From Bacillota bacterium (GTDB lineage: Bacteria; Bacillota; Bacilli; Paenibacillales; NBRC-103111): 64,000 bases of DNA. The stretch spans positions 248,001-312,000 of the forward strand of contig JAEWGW010000025.1 in assembly GCA_023388055.1 (NCBI GenBank), in the 5' to 3' direction. The translations under genes and the position numbers were made by a program. Shown piece after piece: positions 8,554 through 16,612 of this stretch; the first letter of the stretch is position 1; every line of letters begins with the position of its first letter. The notes beneath the pieces were generated by a model. That model was given only the letters and a program-made list of their open reading frames with translations, did not search any database and had not been told where the DNA came from.

Positions 8554-8995
8554 GGGGCTGTCCAAAAAGTCAAATCGGATGAATCCATATATGTGAAGGT
8601 TTATCGGAACTCAGCGACGCTTAAACGGCCAAAATACCCTCTGCGGTTTTCTAACGGAACTCTCCGGCTCTTAGAGGCAAAGGAGTGGGGGAAAAGCAGA
8701 CAAATGGAGCTGTAAGAGCCGCTGAGTTCCGTTTACGTTCTAAATTGGCCGTACGGTTCCGGCTAGGAGCCGCTCAGTTCCGTTACAGCAATTCGCTCGC
8801 ACTATCACTCGCAGTACTTCCCGTAATATCACTCGCAATACCTCCCACAAGACCGTCCCTACGCTCTCGAACAACACTTCAGACGCCCAATAAATAAGGG
8901 CTGTCCAATCCGTCACAGGATACCGATTCCGAAGCTCCCTCCCGGTGGCTCCTGCTGAATCGGTATTCACCTGGACGGGCTTTTCGGACAGCCCC
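8554..8995. mobile_element. Possible MITE remnant with GGGGCTGTCC ends
   Basis: The ends GGGGCTGTCCAAAAAG (8554-8569) and CTTTTCGGACAGCCCC (8980-8995) are imperfect inverted repeats of the kind seen at insertion-sequence termini. No transposase lies between them. A second inner copy, GGGCTGTCC near 8898, can pair with the right end, and ATACCGATTC (about 8920) pairs with GAATCGGTAT near 8956, so 8896-8995 is also a hairpin. A short direct repeat, TATCACTCGCA, occurs twice between 8803 and 8842. A four-box repeat element lies inside. This region and its flanks (8482-9030) hold no supportable gene. Confidence 0.45.
8602..8785. repeat. Four-box phased intergenic repeat, copy 1
   Basis: Two forward boxes (8602-8623 and 8652-8675, core CGGAACTC...CTTA) are followed by two inverted boxes (8713-8735 and 8763-8785, ending GTTCCGTTA or similar). 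Box starts are 50 bp apart on the left and box ends are 50 bp apart on the right. The same geometry recurs in four other places in the window. It lies between converging genes. Confidence 0.75.
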
Positions 8996-9030
8996 GAAAA
9001 AAGATCTTTTTATGGAATGATCAAGTCACC

Positions 9031-9315
9031 TTAAGACACGACGAACTGAACGACAAGGGGTGTGCCGTCATTCAGGACATCGCCGCCCGGGATGGTAATC
9101 GCAGTCGTTGTAACAGTGGACGTATCCGCTGTTTGCAAAATGCCGTTAATATACAGATTGTAATAATTGAACGAACCCGGAAATGCAGTGGCGGCCGTGC
9201 CGCCGTCGTCAGTAAATGCTGTAGCAGCAATAGCGAATGTTGCCCCCGTTCCTGTGCCTGCACCAAAGGTGGATGCGAATCTCAAACTATTTTGATATGG
9301 GGTTACGATTGGCAT
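9031..9315 (-). CDS. DUF4183 protein, probable spore-surface protein
   Basis: A 94-residue protein made almost wholly of one DUF4183-type domain: SLRFAST near the start, then TAFTDDGG, FNYYNLYINGILQ, and a terminal GTPLVVQFVVS. The domain is common in Bacillus and Paenibacillus, alone or behind collagen-like repeats. There is no signal peptide, as usual for exosporium proteins assembled in the mother cell. The start is well supported: GGGAGGTGAG sits 5 bases before the ATG. It is downstream of, and in the same direction as, a collagen-like protein that ends in the same domain. The spore-surface role is inference. Confidence 0.75.
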   Translation of the reverse strand: MPIVTPYQNSLRFASTFGAGTGTGATFAIAATAFTDDGGTAATAFPGSFNYYNLYINGILQTADTSTVTTTAITIPGGDVLNDGTPLVVQFVVS

Positions 9316-9399
9316 GATTTCTCACCTCCCTACCTGAAAATAGTATATGTGGTAGATTCAGAGGTAGTAAGGGCGAAGGAACGGGGATTATAACTATTT

Positions 9400-10443
9400 T
9401 TATTTAGCTTGTACTTGAAGGTGAAATTGTACAGTCTCAATAATGATTGGTGTACCCGCAAATATGCCCCCGCTTTGCGCAGGAAAAAACAACATGCCGG
9501 GACTAACACTATATAAATAGCCGGGTTGCACAAGACCATTAATGAATAGATTATTGAAGCTGTTTGTGCCTAGTCCAGCAAATTCAGTAACGCTGTTTCC
9601 ATCATCATCGCTGAACTCCCCTGCAGGAATTGTAACAGAGGAAGATAAGTCCAGATCTGCAGGTGGGAAATGAAAGTATCGATTTGCGATAGAAACAATT
9701 TCTACTGTCGAAATGTCGCCCGTAGCTCCCGTAGCTCCTGCTGATCCGGTGCCACCCGTCACGCCCGTAGCACCAGTAGCCCCCGCGGCTCCGGAACTGC
9801 CCGCGGCTCCCGTGGGGCCCGTGCTCCCAGCTCCAGTCGCCCCATTAGCTCCAGTGGCTCCAATAGCCCCCGTCACGCCCGTAGCTCCCGTGCGTCCCGT
9901 TGGACCAGTTTGTCCGTCAGCACCTGTTGCACCCGTCGCCCCGGTGGGCCCAGTTACGCTGGCAGTCAAGTCTACTGCACTCATCAAAATGACATCATCT
10001 ATTAAAATGCTGTTTGTGGCAGGCTGCGGGGCCAGGCTGATGGAGATCTGTGCAGAAGCGGTTCCCGCGGGGGCAGATGTAGTAACTCCTTCAAACACCT
10101 GCCATTGGGAGTTGGTGAAAAAACCGGGGGGCACTACCAGAGTGAAGCCATTGCCGAGATATACACCGGAGCCGTTGAAGAAATTTACCGTCAGAACCAC
10201 AACCGGGCTTGTTCCGGTAAACGGAAACGAGATAGACACCGACGTATAAAGTCCTTCTCCAGGAGAAGCAAGCACAGCCTGCTGCAGGGAGGCGTTGGGA
10301 AGTCCGGCCAACAGCCGGGCGCTTTGAAATCCGCTTTTGGATACCGAACTGATCACAGTATTGACGGCTATCCAATTGGTCAATCCTTGCTCAAAGCTGT
10401 AGTTTTGAACACGGTTATTCAGTTGTATTGCCACCTTAGTCAT
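9400..10443 (-). CDS. Collagen-like repeat surface protein with DUF4183 domain
   Basis: A 347-residue protein in three parts. Residues 1-160 form a beta-rich domain (NYSFEQGLTNW, then SARLLAG, and ILIDDVILM at the end) resembling carbohydrate-binding modules. Residues about 165-247 are some 27 Gly-X-Y triplets, mostly GAT, GPT and GVT, with one break after GAGST. The C-terminus is a DUF4183-type domain (YFHFPP, FNNLFINGLVQ). Such proteins form hair-like fibres on Bacillus and Paenibacillus spores, as BclA does, and the repeats trimerise like collagen. AGGAG lies 4 bases before the ATG. The repeat copy number may vary between strains. Confidence 0.8.
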   Translation of the reverse strand: MTKVAIQLNNRVQNYSFEQGLTNWIAVNTVISSVSKSGFQSARLLAGLPNASLQQAVLASPGEGLYTSVSISFPFTGTSPVVVLTVNFFNGSGVYLGNGFTLVVPPGFFTNSQWQVFEGVTTSAPAGTASAQISISLAPQPATNSILIDDVILMSAVDLTASVTGPTGATGATGADGQTGPTGRTGATGVTGAIGATGANGATGAGSTGPTGAAGSSGAAGATGATGVTGGTGSAGATGATGDISTVEIVSIANRYFHFPPADLDLSSSVTIPAGEFSDDDGNSVTEFAGLGTNSFNNLFINGLVQPGYLYSVSPGMLFFPAQSGGIFAGTPIIIETVQFHLQVQAK

Positions 10444-10798
10444 CCACTCCTGTTTGTTTTAGGTCCCAGTGGCTTTGGCAACATGTGAAAGTGCACCGCC
10501 AGGTATTGTCCCCGGTCTCAACCCGAGAGACGCTACTTCCAGCGGTGGCGTTTATACAAGATGAGTCAGATACAGCACCTCCTTTTTTAACAAGTAGGGT
10601 TCGGCTCTTACCAAGGAAGCACACCCTAACCGGACCATTGTCATAAAGCAAGCCGAACAGTTTCGTGAAACATGGTGTACAGGCACCTATATTAGAAGTT
10701 ATTACAATGTATTCATGAAAAAGCGATGTAGGACTCCTGTTCAAGGAGAAAAAGGGGAGGCTTGCTCGAAACTCCGGGGATTTAGAAGGATGTAGGGG
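10444..10798. other. Intergenic stretch, no confident gene
   Basis: These 355 bases upstream of the collagen-like gene hold no gene I can support. A reverse-strand open frame starting at TTG 10744 covers most of it. That frame is cysteine-rich and lacks a ribosome-binding site, a recognisable domain or family-like composition. The stretch probably contains the promoter of the collagen-like gene, possibly a sporulation one, but I could not identify a box with confidence. Confidence 0.4.
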
Positions 10799-11755
10799 TC
10801 AATGCAAAACAGGAATTTCCCGGCGCAGCTTTTCAAAAATGGAGTTGACACCTACCCACCATTCAGGATCCTCCGCATACCGGGTGTTCAACCATTGGAT
10901 AGGATGGGCACCTTCGGGTCGGGTGCGGCTGATAGAAAGGATGGTTTTGGAGGCGATATGAGCCGAATCCGCAATGCCGGTGTTATAAGACTGCCAGCTG
11001 TGGTGCACATTGAAGGGATTATTCGCAATTTTCTTGGCCTGCTTGTTTTCCTTGGGCACATACCCCTGTTCTTGTCCGGTAATGGCGAAAAGAAGCAGCG
11101 GATTCAGATTGTTCCTTTCGGCTGCTTCAAGAATGGCAGAGAAGTAGGGATCATCAGCTAACAGAGAGTTTCTGGCCTGAAGCCAATCCTTCAATTGCAG
11201 GGTATCGACAGGATGGTAGGTATATACAAGGGGAAGCGGAGAATCCGAGACAACGGGCATGGGCATAGCGTTAGAGGGCGGGGAAAAGAGGGAAGCGCCG
11301 GTGCTGTCCTCAGAGAGAAGCGCCGGATTAACCGGAACACCTGCTGCCCACAAAAGCAATAGTAGCACCACAGCACCCGTCCATTGCCGGAGCCTGCGAA
11401 AGCTTGCAAAAGAAGCCGTACGGGCAGATGCGGTTGAAGGGAGAGAAGCTGCAGCCGTTAATTGATGCTTGCCCATCCATACCTCAAGCTGTGCCTGAGC
11501 AGACTCCTCCAACTCCAGCAAGAGGCAAACCTCCAACACATCCCGTGGCAAAAGAGAAGGCGTCTCTCCCTGTTCCAAACGTGCCAGCAGCCTCTGGCAG
11601 AGTATAATTCTGGTGCCCTCCTCGAATTCAGGCAGATGGACATCAATCATCCGGTGAAGGGCATTGGACAATACAGCCTCCCGCTGTTCTGCGGTGAAGC
11701 CGGGATGTTTGGCGGCAATATAATGTTTGACCCGCATTATGACCGCATGGTCCAT
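10799..11755 (-). CDS. Membrane-anchored lysozyme-like protein
   Basis: A 318-residue protein with a cytosolic N-terminal part of about 115 residues, one membrane segment (QWTGAVVLLLLLWAAGV, near residues 124-141) and an extracytoplasmic C-terminal domain. The latter contains NPLLLFAITGQEQGYVP and NNPFNVHHSWQSYN, which looks like the lysozyme/glucosaminidase fold, with the Glu of GQEQG as a possible catalytic residue. It might cut or bind peptidoglycan. The ATG at 11755 is chosen because GGAGGAACAGGG precedes it; an ATG at 11794 has a weaker site. Specific family unknown. Confidence 0.6.
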   Translation of the reverse strand: MDHAVIMRVKHYIAAKHPGFTAEQREAVLSNALHRMIDVHLPEFEEGTRIILCQRLLARLEQGETPSLLPRDVLEVCLLLELEESAQAQLEVWMGKHQLTAAASLPSTASARTASFASFRRLRQWTGAVVLLLLLWAAGVPVNPALLSEDSTGASLFSPPSNAMPMPVVSDSPLPLVYTYHPVDTLQLKDWLQARNSLLADDPYFSAILEAAERNNLNPLLLFAITGQEQGYVPKENKQAKKIANNPFNVHHSWQSYNTGIADSAHIASKTILSISRTRPEGAHPIQWLNTRYAEDPEWWVGVNSIFEKLRREIPVLH

Positions 11756-11912
11756 AATTCCCTGTTCCTCCGGAAGCGCCTTCTGCTGCAGCATCTTCGG
11801 CTACCCACCATTCTGCGTAAGATATGAATATTTTACCATATGCTCCGGGATTGAGGAATCTCTTATGCATACAACCCTCACAACTTGCCCATACTAAACG
11901 TAAGCCCGCCTG

Positions 11913-11941
11913 TTGACTCACGTGCGGCAGTCGTATATCAT
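11913..11941 (+). promoter_or_regulatory. Sigma-A promoter for valS leader
   Basis: TTGACT (11913-11918) and TATCAT (11936-11941) are separated by exactly 17 bases. Transcription would start near 11948, just ahead of the T-box leader. Confidence 0.75.
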
Positions 11942-11947
11942 AGAATA

Positions 11948-12237
11948 TATAAATTTTCCATACAAGCTTGGATGGGGAGTAGTAGAGGAAGTTTCCTTCA
12001 CAGAGAGCGGAGCCGGTTACGGCTGCAAGGTTCCGCGGAGGAGCAAGCATCCACGAAGTCGCCCTGGAGCTGCAGATTGGAGGGACCCAAGAGAGGGCCG
12101 CGTACAATTTGCCGGCAGACGGCCGTTATCCGTTCTTGAGTGCCGCAGGCGTACCCTTAGGGTTTTGCCGCGGAATGAAGGTGGTACCACGGAAGCGTTA
12201 GCCTTTCGTCCTTTATGAGGACGGAGGGCTTTTTTTG
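11948..12237 (+). ncRNA. T-box leader of valS
   Basis: A riboregulator that senses uncharged tRNA-Val. The T-box sequence GAAGGTGGTACCACGG lies at about 12177-12192, and its antiterminator alternative is a terminator, AGCCTTTCGTCCT / AGGACGGAGGGCT, with a T-run (12200-12237). An AGTAGTAGAGG block and a CAGAGAG block at the 5' side fit stem I. A likely specifier codon is GTC (valine) at 12058-12060 in the context GAAGTCGCCC. Binding of uncharged tRNA would favour read-through into valS. The specifier position is inferred from context, not from a computed fold. Confidence 0.88.
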
Positions 12238-12281
12238 TTGGCTTTAAACTCACTTTGAATGAAATGGCGGAGGGGATTCAC

Positions 12282-14981
12282 ATGGCAGACCTGCATGAAG
12301 AAGAGCTGGAGACAGCCGCAACCGACACGACCAAAACGGCTGGCGGCATGCCGACCACATACGATCCGAAGGAAGCGGAAACCAAGTGGTATGAATACTG
12401 GAAGCAAAACGGGTATTTCGAAGCCGGCAAACGTCCGGACAAGGAAACCTTCACGATCGTGATCCCGCCCCCGAATGTAACGGGAATGCTGCATATCGGG
12501 CATGCGCTGGATTTTACCCTGCAGGATATTCTCACCCGGATGAAGCGGATGCAGGGCTACGACACCCTGTGGCTGCCGGGTTCGGACCATGCCGGAATCG
12601 CGACCCAAACCAAGGTGGAGCAGAAGCTGCGTGCGGAGGGCATCACCCGCTATGATCTGGGCCGGGAGAAGTTCCTGGAGAAGGTTTGGGAATGGAAGGG
12701 TCATTACAACGGCATTATCCGCGACCAATGGGCCAAAATGGGCCTGGCGCTGGACTATTCCCGGGAGCGGTTTACCCTGGATGAGGGCCTGAACAAGGCG
12801 GTCCGCCAGGTGTTCGTTAAGCTGTATGAGAAGGGCCTGATCTACCGCGGCAAATATATCATCAACTGGGACCCGGCGGCCCGTACGGCCCTGTCCGATA
12901 TTGAAGTGGAATATAAGGAAGTGCAGGGACATCTGTACCACCTGGAGTATCCCTTGAAGGATGGCAGCGGCAGCATTATCGTGGCCACGACCCGTCCGGA
13001 GACCATGCTGGGTGATACGGCAGTAGCGGTTAATCCCAAGGATGAGCGTTATACCCATCTGATCGGCAAGACATTGGTGCTTCCGATTGTAGGCCGGGAA
13101 ATCCCGATTATTGCAGACGACTATGTGGAAAAAGAGTTCGGCAGCGGTGCGGTGAAGATTACCCCTGCCCATGACCCCAATGACTTCGAGGTAGGCAGAC
13201 GCCATAATCTTCCGCAGGTTCTGGTTATGGACGAAACCGGCACGATGAATGAGAACGCAGGCAAATACAACGGGCAGGACCGTTTCGAATGCCGCAAGCA
13301 GCTGGTTGCTGATCTGAAGGAGCAGGGAGTGCTGGTGAAGATTGAGGACCATCTGCATCAGGTGGGCCACAGCGAACGCAGCGGTGCCGTGATTGAGCCT
13401 TATCTGTCCACGCAATGGTTCGTATCCATGAAGCCGCTGGCCGAACGGGCGATTGCCGCCCAGAAGAGCGGTCAAGGCACCCATTTTGTAACAGAGCGTT
13501 TTGAACGGACGTATATGCAATGGATCGAAAATGTCCGCGATTGGTGTATTTCCCGCCAGCTGTGGTGGGGCCACCGGATTCCCGCCTATTACTGCGAGGC
13601 TTGCGGCGAGCTGCATGTTTCCGAAGAAGAAGTGACGGCCTGCGCCAAGTGCGGAAGCACCCAAATCCGCCAGGATGAGGATGTGCTGGATACCTGGTTC
13701 AGCTCCGGGCTGTGGCCGTTCTCCACCTTGGGCTGGCCGGAAGCCACTGATGATCTGAAGCGGTACTATCCCACCAGCGTGCTGGTAACGGGTTATGACA
13801 TTATTCCGTTCTGGGTGTCCCGAATGATCTTCATGGGCTTGGAATTCACGGATGAAATTCCCTTCAAGGACGTGCTGATCCACGGTTTGGTGCGGGATTC
13901 TGAGGGTCGCAAAATGTCCAAGTCCCTGGGCAACGGTGTGGATCCGCTGGAGGTTATTGAGAAGTACGGCGCAGATGCCATGCGCTTCATGATTTCTACC
14001 AGCAGCACGCAGGGCCAGGACCTTCGCTTCCGGTGGGAACGGGTGGAGCAGATCCGGAATTTTGCCAACAAGATCTGGAACGCCTCCCGCTTTGCACTGA
14101 TGAACCTGGAGGGTGTGGAGCTGGCGGACGTTCATCTGAACCGGAAGTTGTCCACCTCCGACCGTTGGATTCTTCACCGCTTGAACGAAACTGTACGGGA
14201 TGTTACCCGTCTGATGGATCAATACGAGTTCGGTGAAACCGGCCGGCTGTTGTATAACTTTATCTGGGATGACCTGTGCGATTGGTACATCGAGTTCGCC
14301 AAACTCTCCCTCTACGGCACCGATATGGAAGCCAAGGCAAGCACGCAAGCCGTTCTCGCGTATGTACTGGACCGGACGCTGCGTCTGATCCATCCGTTTA
14401 TGCCGTTCATCAGCGAAGAAATCTGGCAGCATCTGCCCCATGAAGGGGAAACCATCATGCTGTCGGATTGGCCGCAATATGACCCGGCTTTGGAAGCGCC
14501 GGAGGCTGTTGGCGAGATGGCTTTCCTGATGGATGTGATTCGTTCCGTGCGGAATATCCGGGCCGAAGTGAATGTGCCCATGTCCAAAAAAATCGAGCTT
14601 CTGCTGAAGCCTGCGGACAGCCAGGCCCAAGCGGCCTTGGAGCGGAACACGGAATACCTGAAGCGTTTCTGTGGCACCTCGCTGCTTGAAGTGAATACCG
14701 CACTGGAAGTGCCGGCTAAGGCCATGACTGCTGTGGTTACGGGCGCCGAGCTGTATTTGCCTCTGGCAGGCCTGATTGATATTGCCCAGGAAATGGTTCG
14801 TCTGGAGAAGGAAATTCAGTCTCTTAACAGCGAAGTGGAGCGTGTTGAGAAGAAGCTGGCCAATCAAGGTTTTGTAGCCAAGGCGCCGGCCAAGGTCATT
14901 GAGGAAGAGAAGGCCAAGATGGCCGACTATTCCGCCAAACGTGAAATTGTAGCAGCCCGCCTGGCGGAGCTGAAGGGTTAA
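12282..14981 (+). CDS. valS: Valyl-tRNA synthetase
   Basis: A class I aminoacyl-tRNA synthetase of 899 residues that charges tRNA-Val and edits misactivated threonine. It carries the HIGH motif (PPNVTGMLHIGHAL), the KMSKS loop (GRKMSKSLGN), a large editing insert, and a C-terminal coiled-coil arm rich in Lys and Glu (last 70 residues). The ATG at 12282 is preferred because GGAGGGG lies 7 bases upstream. An in-frame TTG at 12255 has no such site. The T-box immediately upstream confirms the amino-acid specificity. Confidence 0.97.
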   Translation: MADLHEEELETAATDTTKTAGGMPTTYDPKEAETKWYEYWKQNGYFEAGKRPDKETFTIVIPPPNVTGMLHIGHALDFTLQDILTRMKRMQGYDTLWLPGSDHAGIATQTKVEQKLRAEGITRYDLGREKFLEKVWEWKGHYNGIIRDQWAKMGLALDYSRERFTLDEGLNKAVRQVFVKLYEKGLIYRGKYIINWDPAARTALSDIEVEYKEVQGHLYHLEYPLKDGSGSIIVATTRPETMLGDTAVAVNPKDERYTHLIGKTLVLPIVGREIPIIADDYVEKEFGSGAVKITPAHDPNDFEVGRRHNLPQVLVMDETGTMNENAGKYNGQDRFECRKQLVADLKEQGVLVKIEDHLHQVGHSERSGAVIEPYLSTQWFVSMKPLAERAIAAQKSGQGTHFVTERFERTYMQWIENVRDWCISRQLWWGHRIPAYYCEACGELHVSEEEVTACAKCGSTQIRQDEDVLDTWFSSGLWPFSTLGWPEATDDLKRYYPTSVLVTGYDIIPFWVSRMIFMGLEFTDEIPFKDVLIHGLVRDSEGRKMSKSLGNGVDPLEVIEKYGADAMRFMISTSSTQGQDLRFRWERVEQIRNFANKIWNASRFALMNLEGVELADVHLNRKLSTSDRWILHRLNETVRDVTRLMDQYEFGETGRLLYNFIWDDLCDWYIEFAKLSLYGTDMEAKASTQAVLAYVLDRTLRLIHPFMPFISEEIWQHLPHEGETIMLSDWPQYDPALEAPEAVGEMAFLMDVIRSVRNIRAEVNVPMSKKIELLLKPADSQAQAALERNTEYLKRFCGTSLLEVNTALEVPAKAMTAVVTGAELYLPLAGLIDIAQEMVRLEKEIQSLNSEVERVEKKLANQGFVAKAPAKVIEEEKAKMADYSAKREIVAARLAELKG

Positions 14982-15162
14982 CTGAAGCAAAGGACACAGA
15001 GGAGTCAGCGTCTTAAGAAGGCGCTGGCTCGCTTGTGCGATAAGGAATGAATATATATCCGCCCTGGAGTTTTTTCTAATTTTCGCCAATTATCCGGTGC
15101 AAGCGTGACAGATGGCTGTATCCGAAGGGACAGCCGATCATATAGTGATAAGGGATGAGCTC

Positions 15163-16605
15163 ATGGTACATGAGAATCGGATCGACAATCGGAATGATTT
15201 GGACCGGGAACACAGCGTAAAGCCGGAGACGGGAGAGCATGAGGAGTTTGCGGAGGCCGGACTGGGGAATTACCGGGAAGCGGTGGAATGGATCACCGGG
15301 CTGGTATCCCTGGGGATAAAACCCGGGCTGAAGCGTATGGAGCGGCTGATGGACATGCTGGACCACCCGGAGCGCAGGCTGAAGTTTATTCATGTGGCAG
15401 GCACCAACGGCAAGGGCTCCACCTGCGCCTATCTGACCAAGGTGCTGCTGGCCAACGGTTATGATGTGGGCACCTTTACCTCCCCATACATCGAAAAGTA
15501 TACCAACCGGATTCAATATAACGGGTTGGATATACCGGAGGAGGAGCTGCTGCGCCTATGCCGGCAGTTGAAGCCTCTTGTGGAGGAAATCGCTGCTACG
15601 GAGCTGGAATCCCCCACGATGTTCGAGGTTTCCACGGCGCTGGCTTTGATGTATTACGGCACCGTCACCTACCCGGATTATGTGGTTTGGGAAACCGGGC
15701 TGGGGGGAAGGCTGGATTCCACCAATATCGTTACCCCGGTGATTTGTGTCATTACCAATGTAGGGCATGATCATATGGAAATTCTGGGTGACACACTGGC
15801 CAAGGTGGCGGAGGAGAAGGCGGGGATTATCAAATCCGGTGTGCCGGTGGTGACGGCCTGTGACCAGCCACCCGTGCTGGAGGTGATCCGCGCCAAAACG
15901 AAGGAACTGCATGCGCCTTTGTATGAGCTGGGCCGGCAATTCTCTTATGAAGTGAAGTCGGAGGAGCTGAACCGGCAGACCATTCATTGGAGCGGTCCGT
16001 TTTGCCGGTATGACAATCTGGTTGTTGGGCTGAACGGGCCCCACCAGTTGAAGAATGCTTCGGTAGCGATGATGGTGATTGAGGTCCTGCGGCAGTATCA
16101 GGCGCTGGTGCTGGAGGAGGAGTCCTTGTATGCCGGGTTTGCGGAGGCGCGCTGGCCCGGACGGCTGGAGCTGATCTCCTCTAATCCCCGGGTTCTCCTG
16201 GACGGCGCCCATAACCCGGAAGGGGCGGAAAGCCTTGCCCGGGCACTGGAGGGACCTGCCTATGCCAGACAGAAGCTTCATCTGATGATGGGCATGATTT
16301 CCACCAAGAATCATACGGGCTATCTGGAGCATATACTGCCTATAGCAGACACTGTGATCTTTACGGAACCGGATTTCCATAAAAAACTGGATGCCGCCAA
16401 GCTGGCGGAGCTTGCCATGCCGTTGGCGTCCCGCCTCTCCCCGCAGCCAGCCATCCTCATAGAGCCCGATTGGAAAAAAGCGCTGGAGCGGCTTACCGCT
16501 CTCACTTCGCCTGAGGACCTGGCGGTTGTATCGGGGACATTGTACTTAATATCTGACGTTCGGACCTGGATGTTGTATCATACCGATTCTGAAAAGGGCT
16601 GGTGA
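15163..16605 (+). CDS. folC: Folylpolyglutamate synthase / dihydrofolate synthase
   Basis: A Mur-ligase-family enzyme that adds glutamate to folates and, in many bacteria, also to dihydropteroate. The ATP-binding loop is HVAGTNGKGSTCAYL, followed by GTFTSPYIEKYTNRI (omega-loop region), ITNVGHDHMEILG and LLDGAHNPEGAESL, all typical of FolC. The ATG at 15163 gives 480 residues and is preceded by AGGGATGAG. An in-frame ATG at 15112 lacks a clear ribosome-binding site and would add 17 low-conservation residues. The N-terminal 40 residues, rich in acidic residues and Arg, extend the usual family start. The gene lies directly before murC, 7 bases apart, and may be co-transcribed with it. Confidence 0.93.
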   Translation: MVHENRIDNRNDLDREHSVKPETGEHEEFAEAGLGNYREAVEWITGLVSLGIKPGLKRMERLMDMLDHPERRLKFIHVAGTNGKGSTCAYLTKVLLANGYDVGTFTSPYIEKYTNRIQYNGLDIPEEELLRLCRQLKPLVEEIAATELESPTMFEVSTALALMYYGTVTYPDYVVWETGLGGRLDSTNIVTPVICVITNVGHDHMEILGDTLAKVAEEKAGIIKSGVPVVTACDQPPVLEVIRAKTKELHAPLYELGRQFSYEVKSEELNRQTIHWSGPFCRYDNLVVGLNGPHQLKNASVAMMVIEVLRQYQALVLEEESLYAGFAEARWPGRLELISSNPRVLLDGAHNPEGAESLARALEGPAYARQKLHLMMGMISTKNHTGYLEHILPIADTVIFTEPDFHKKLDAAKLAELAMPLASRLSPQPAILIEPDWKKALERLTALTSPEDLAVVSGTLYLISDVRTWMLYHTDSEKGW

Positions 16606-16612
16606 GACGCGC

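Noticed and set aside
9713..10249. A Pro/Val/Ala-rich forward frame
   Set aside because: It is the complement of the Gly-X-Y repeats of the reverse-strand collagen-like gene and has no ribosome-binding site.
10436..10744. A Cys-rich reverse-strand frame from TTG 10744
   Set aside because: No ribosome-binding site, overlap with the collagen-like gene and no family resemblance. A small spore-coat protein cannot be fully excluded.
15000..15040. Terminator after valS
   Set aside because: CAGCG and CGCTG arms can pair, but no T-run follows.
12213..15089. A 958-codon open frame on the reverse strand
   Set aside because: It lies opposite valS, has low-complexity His/Gln/Leu-rich composition typical of an antisense frame and no recognisable domain.
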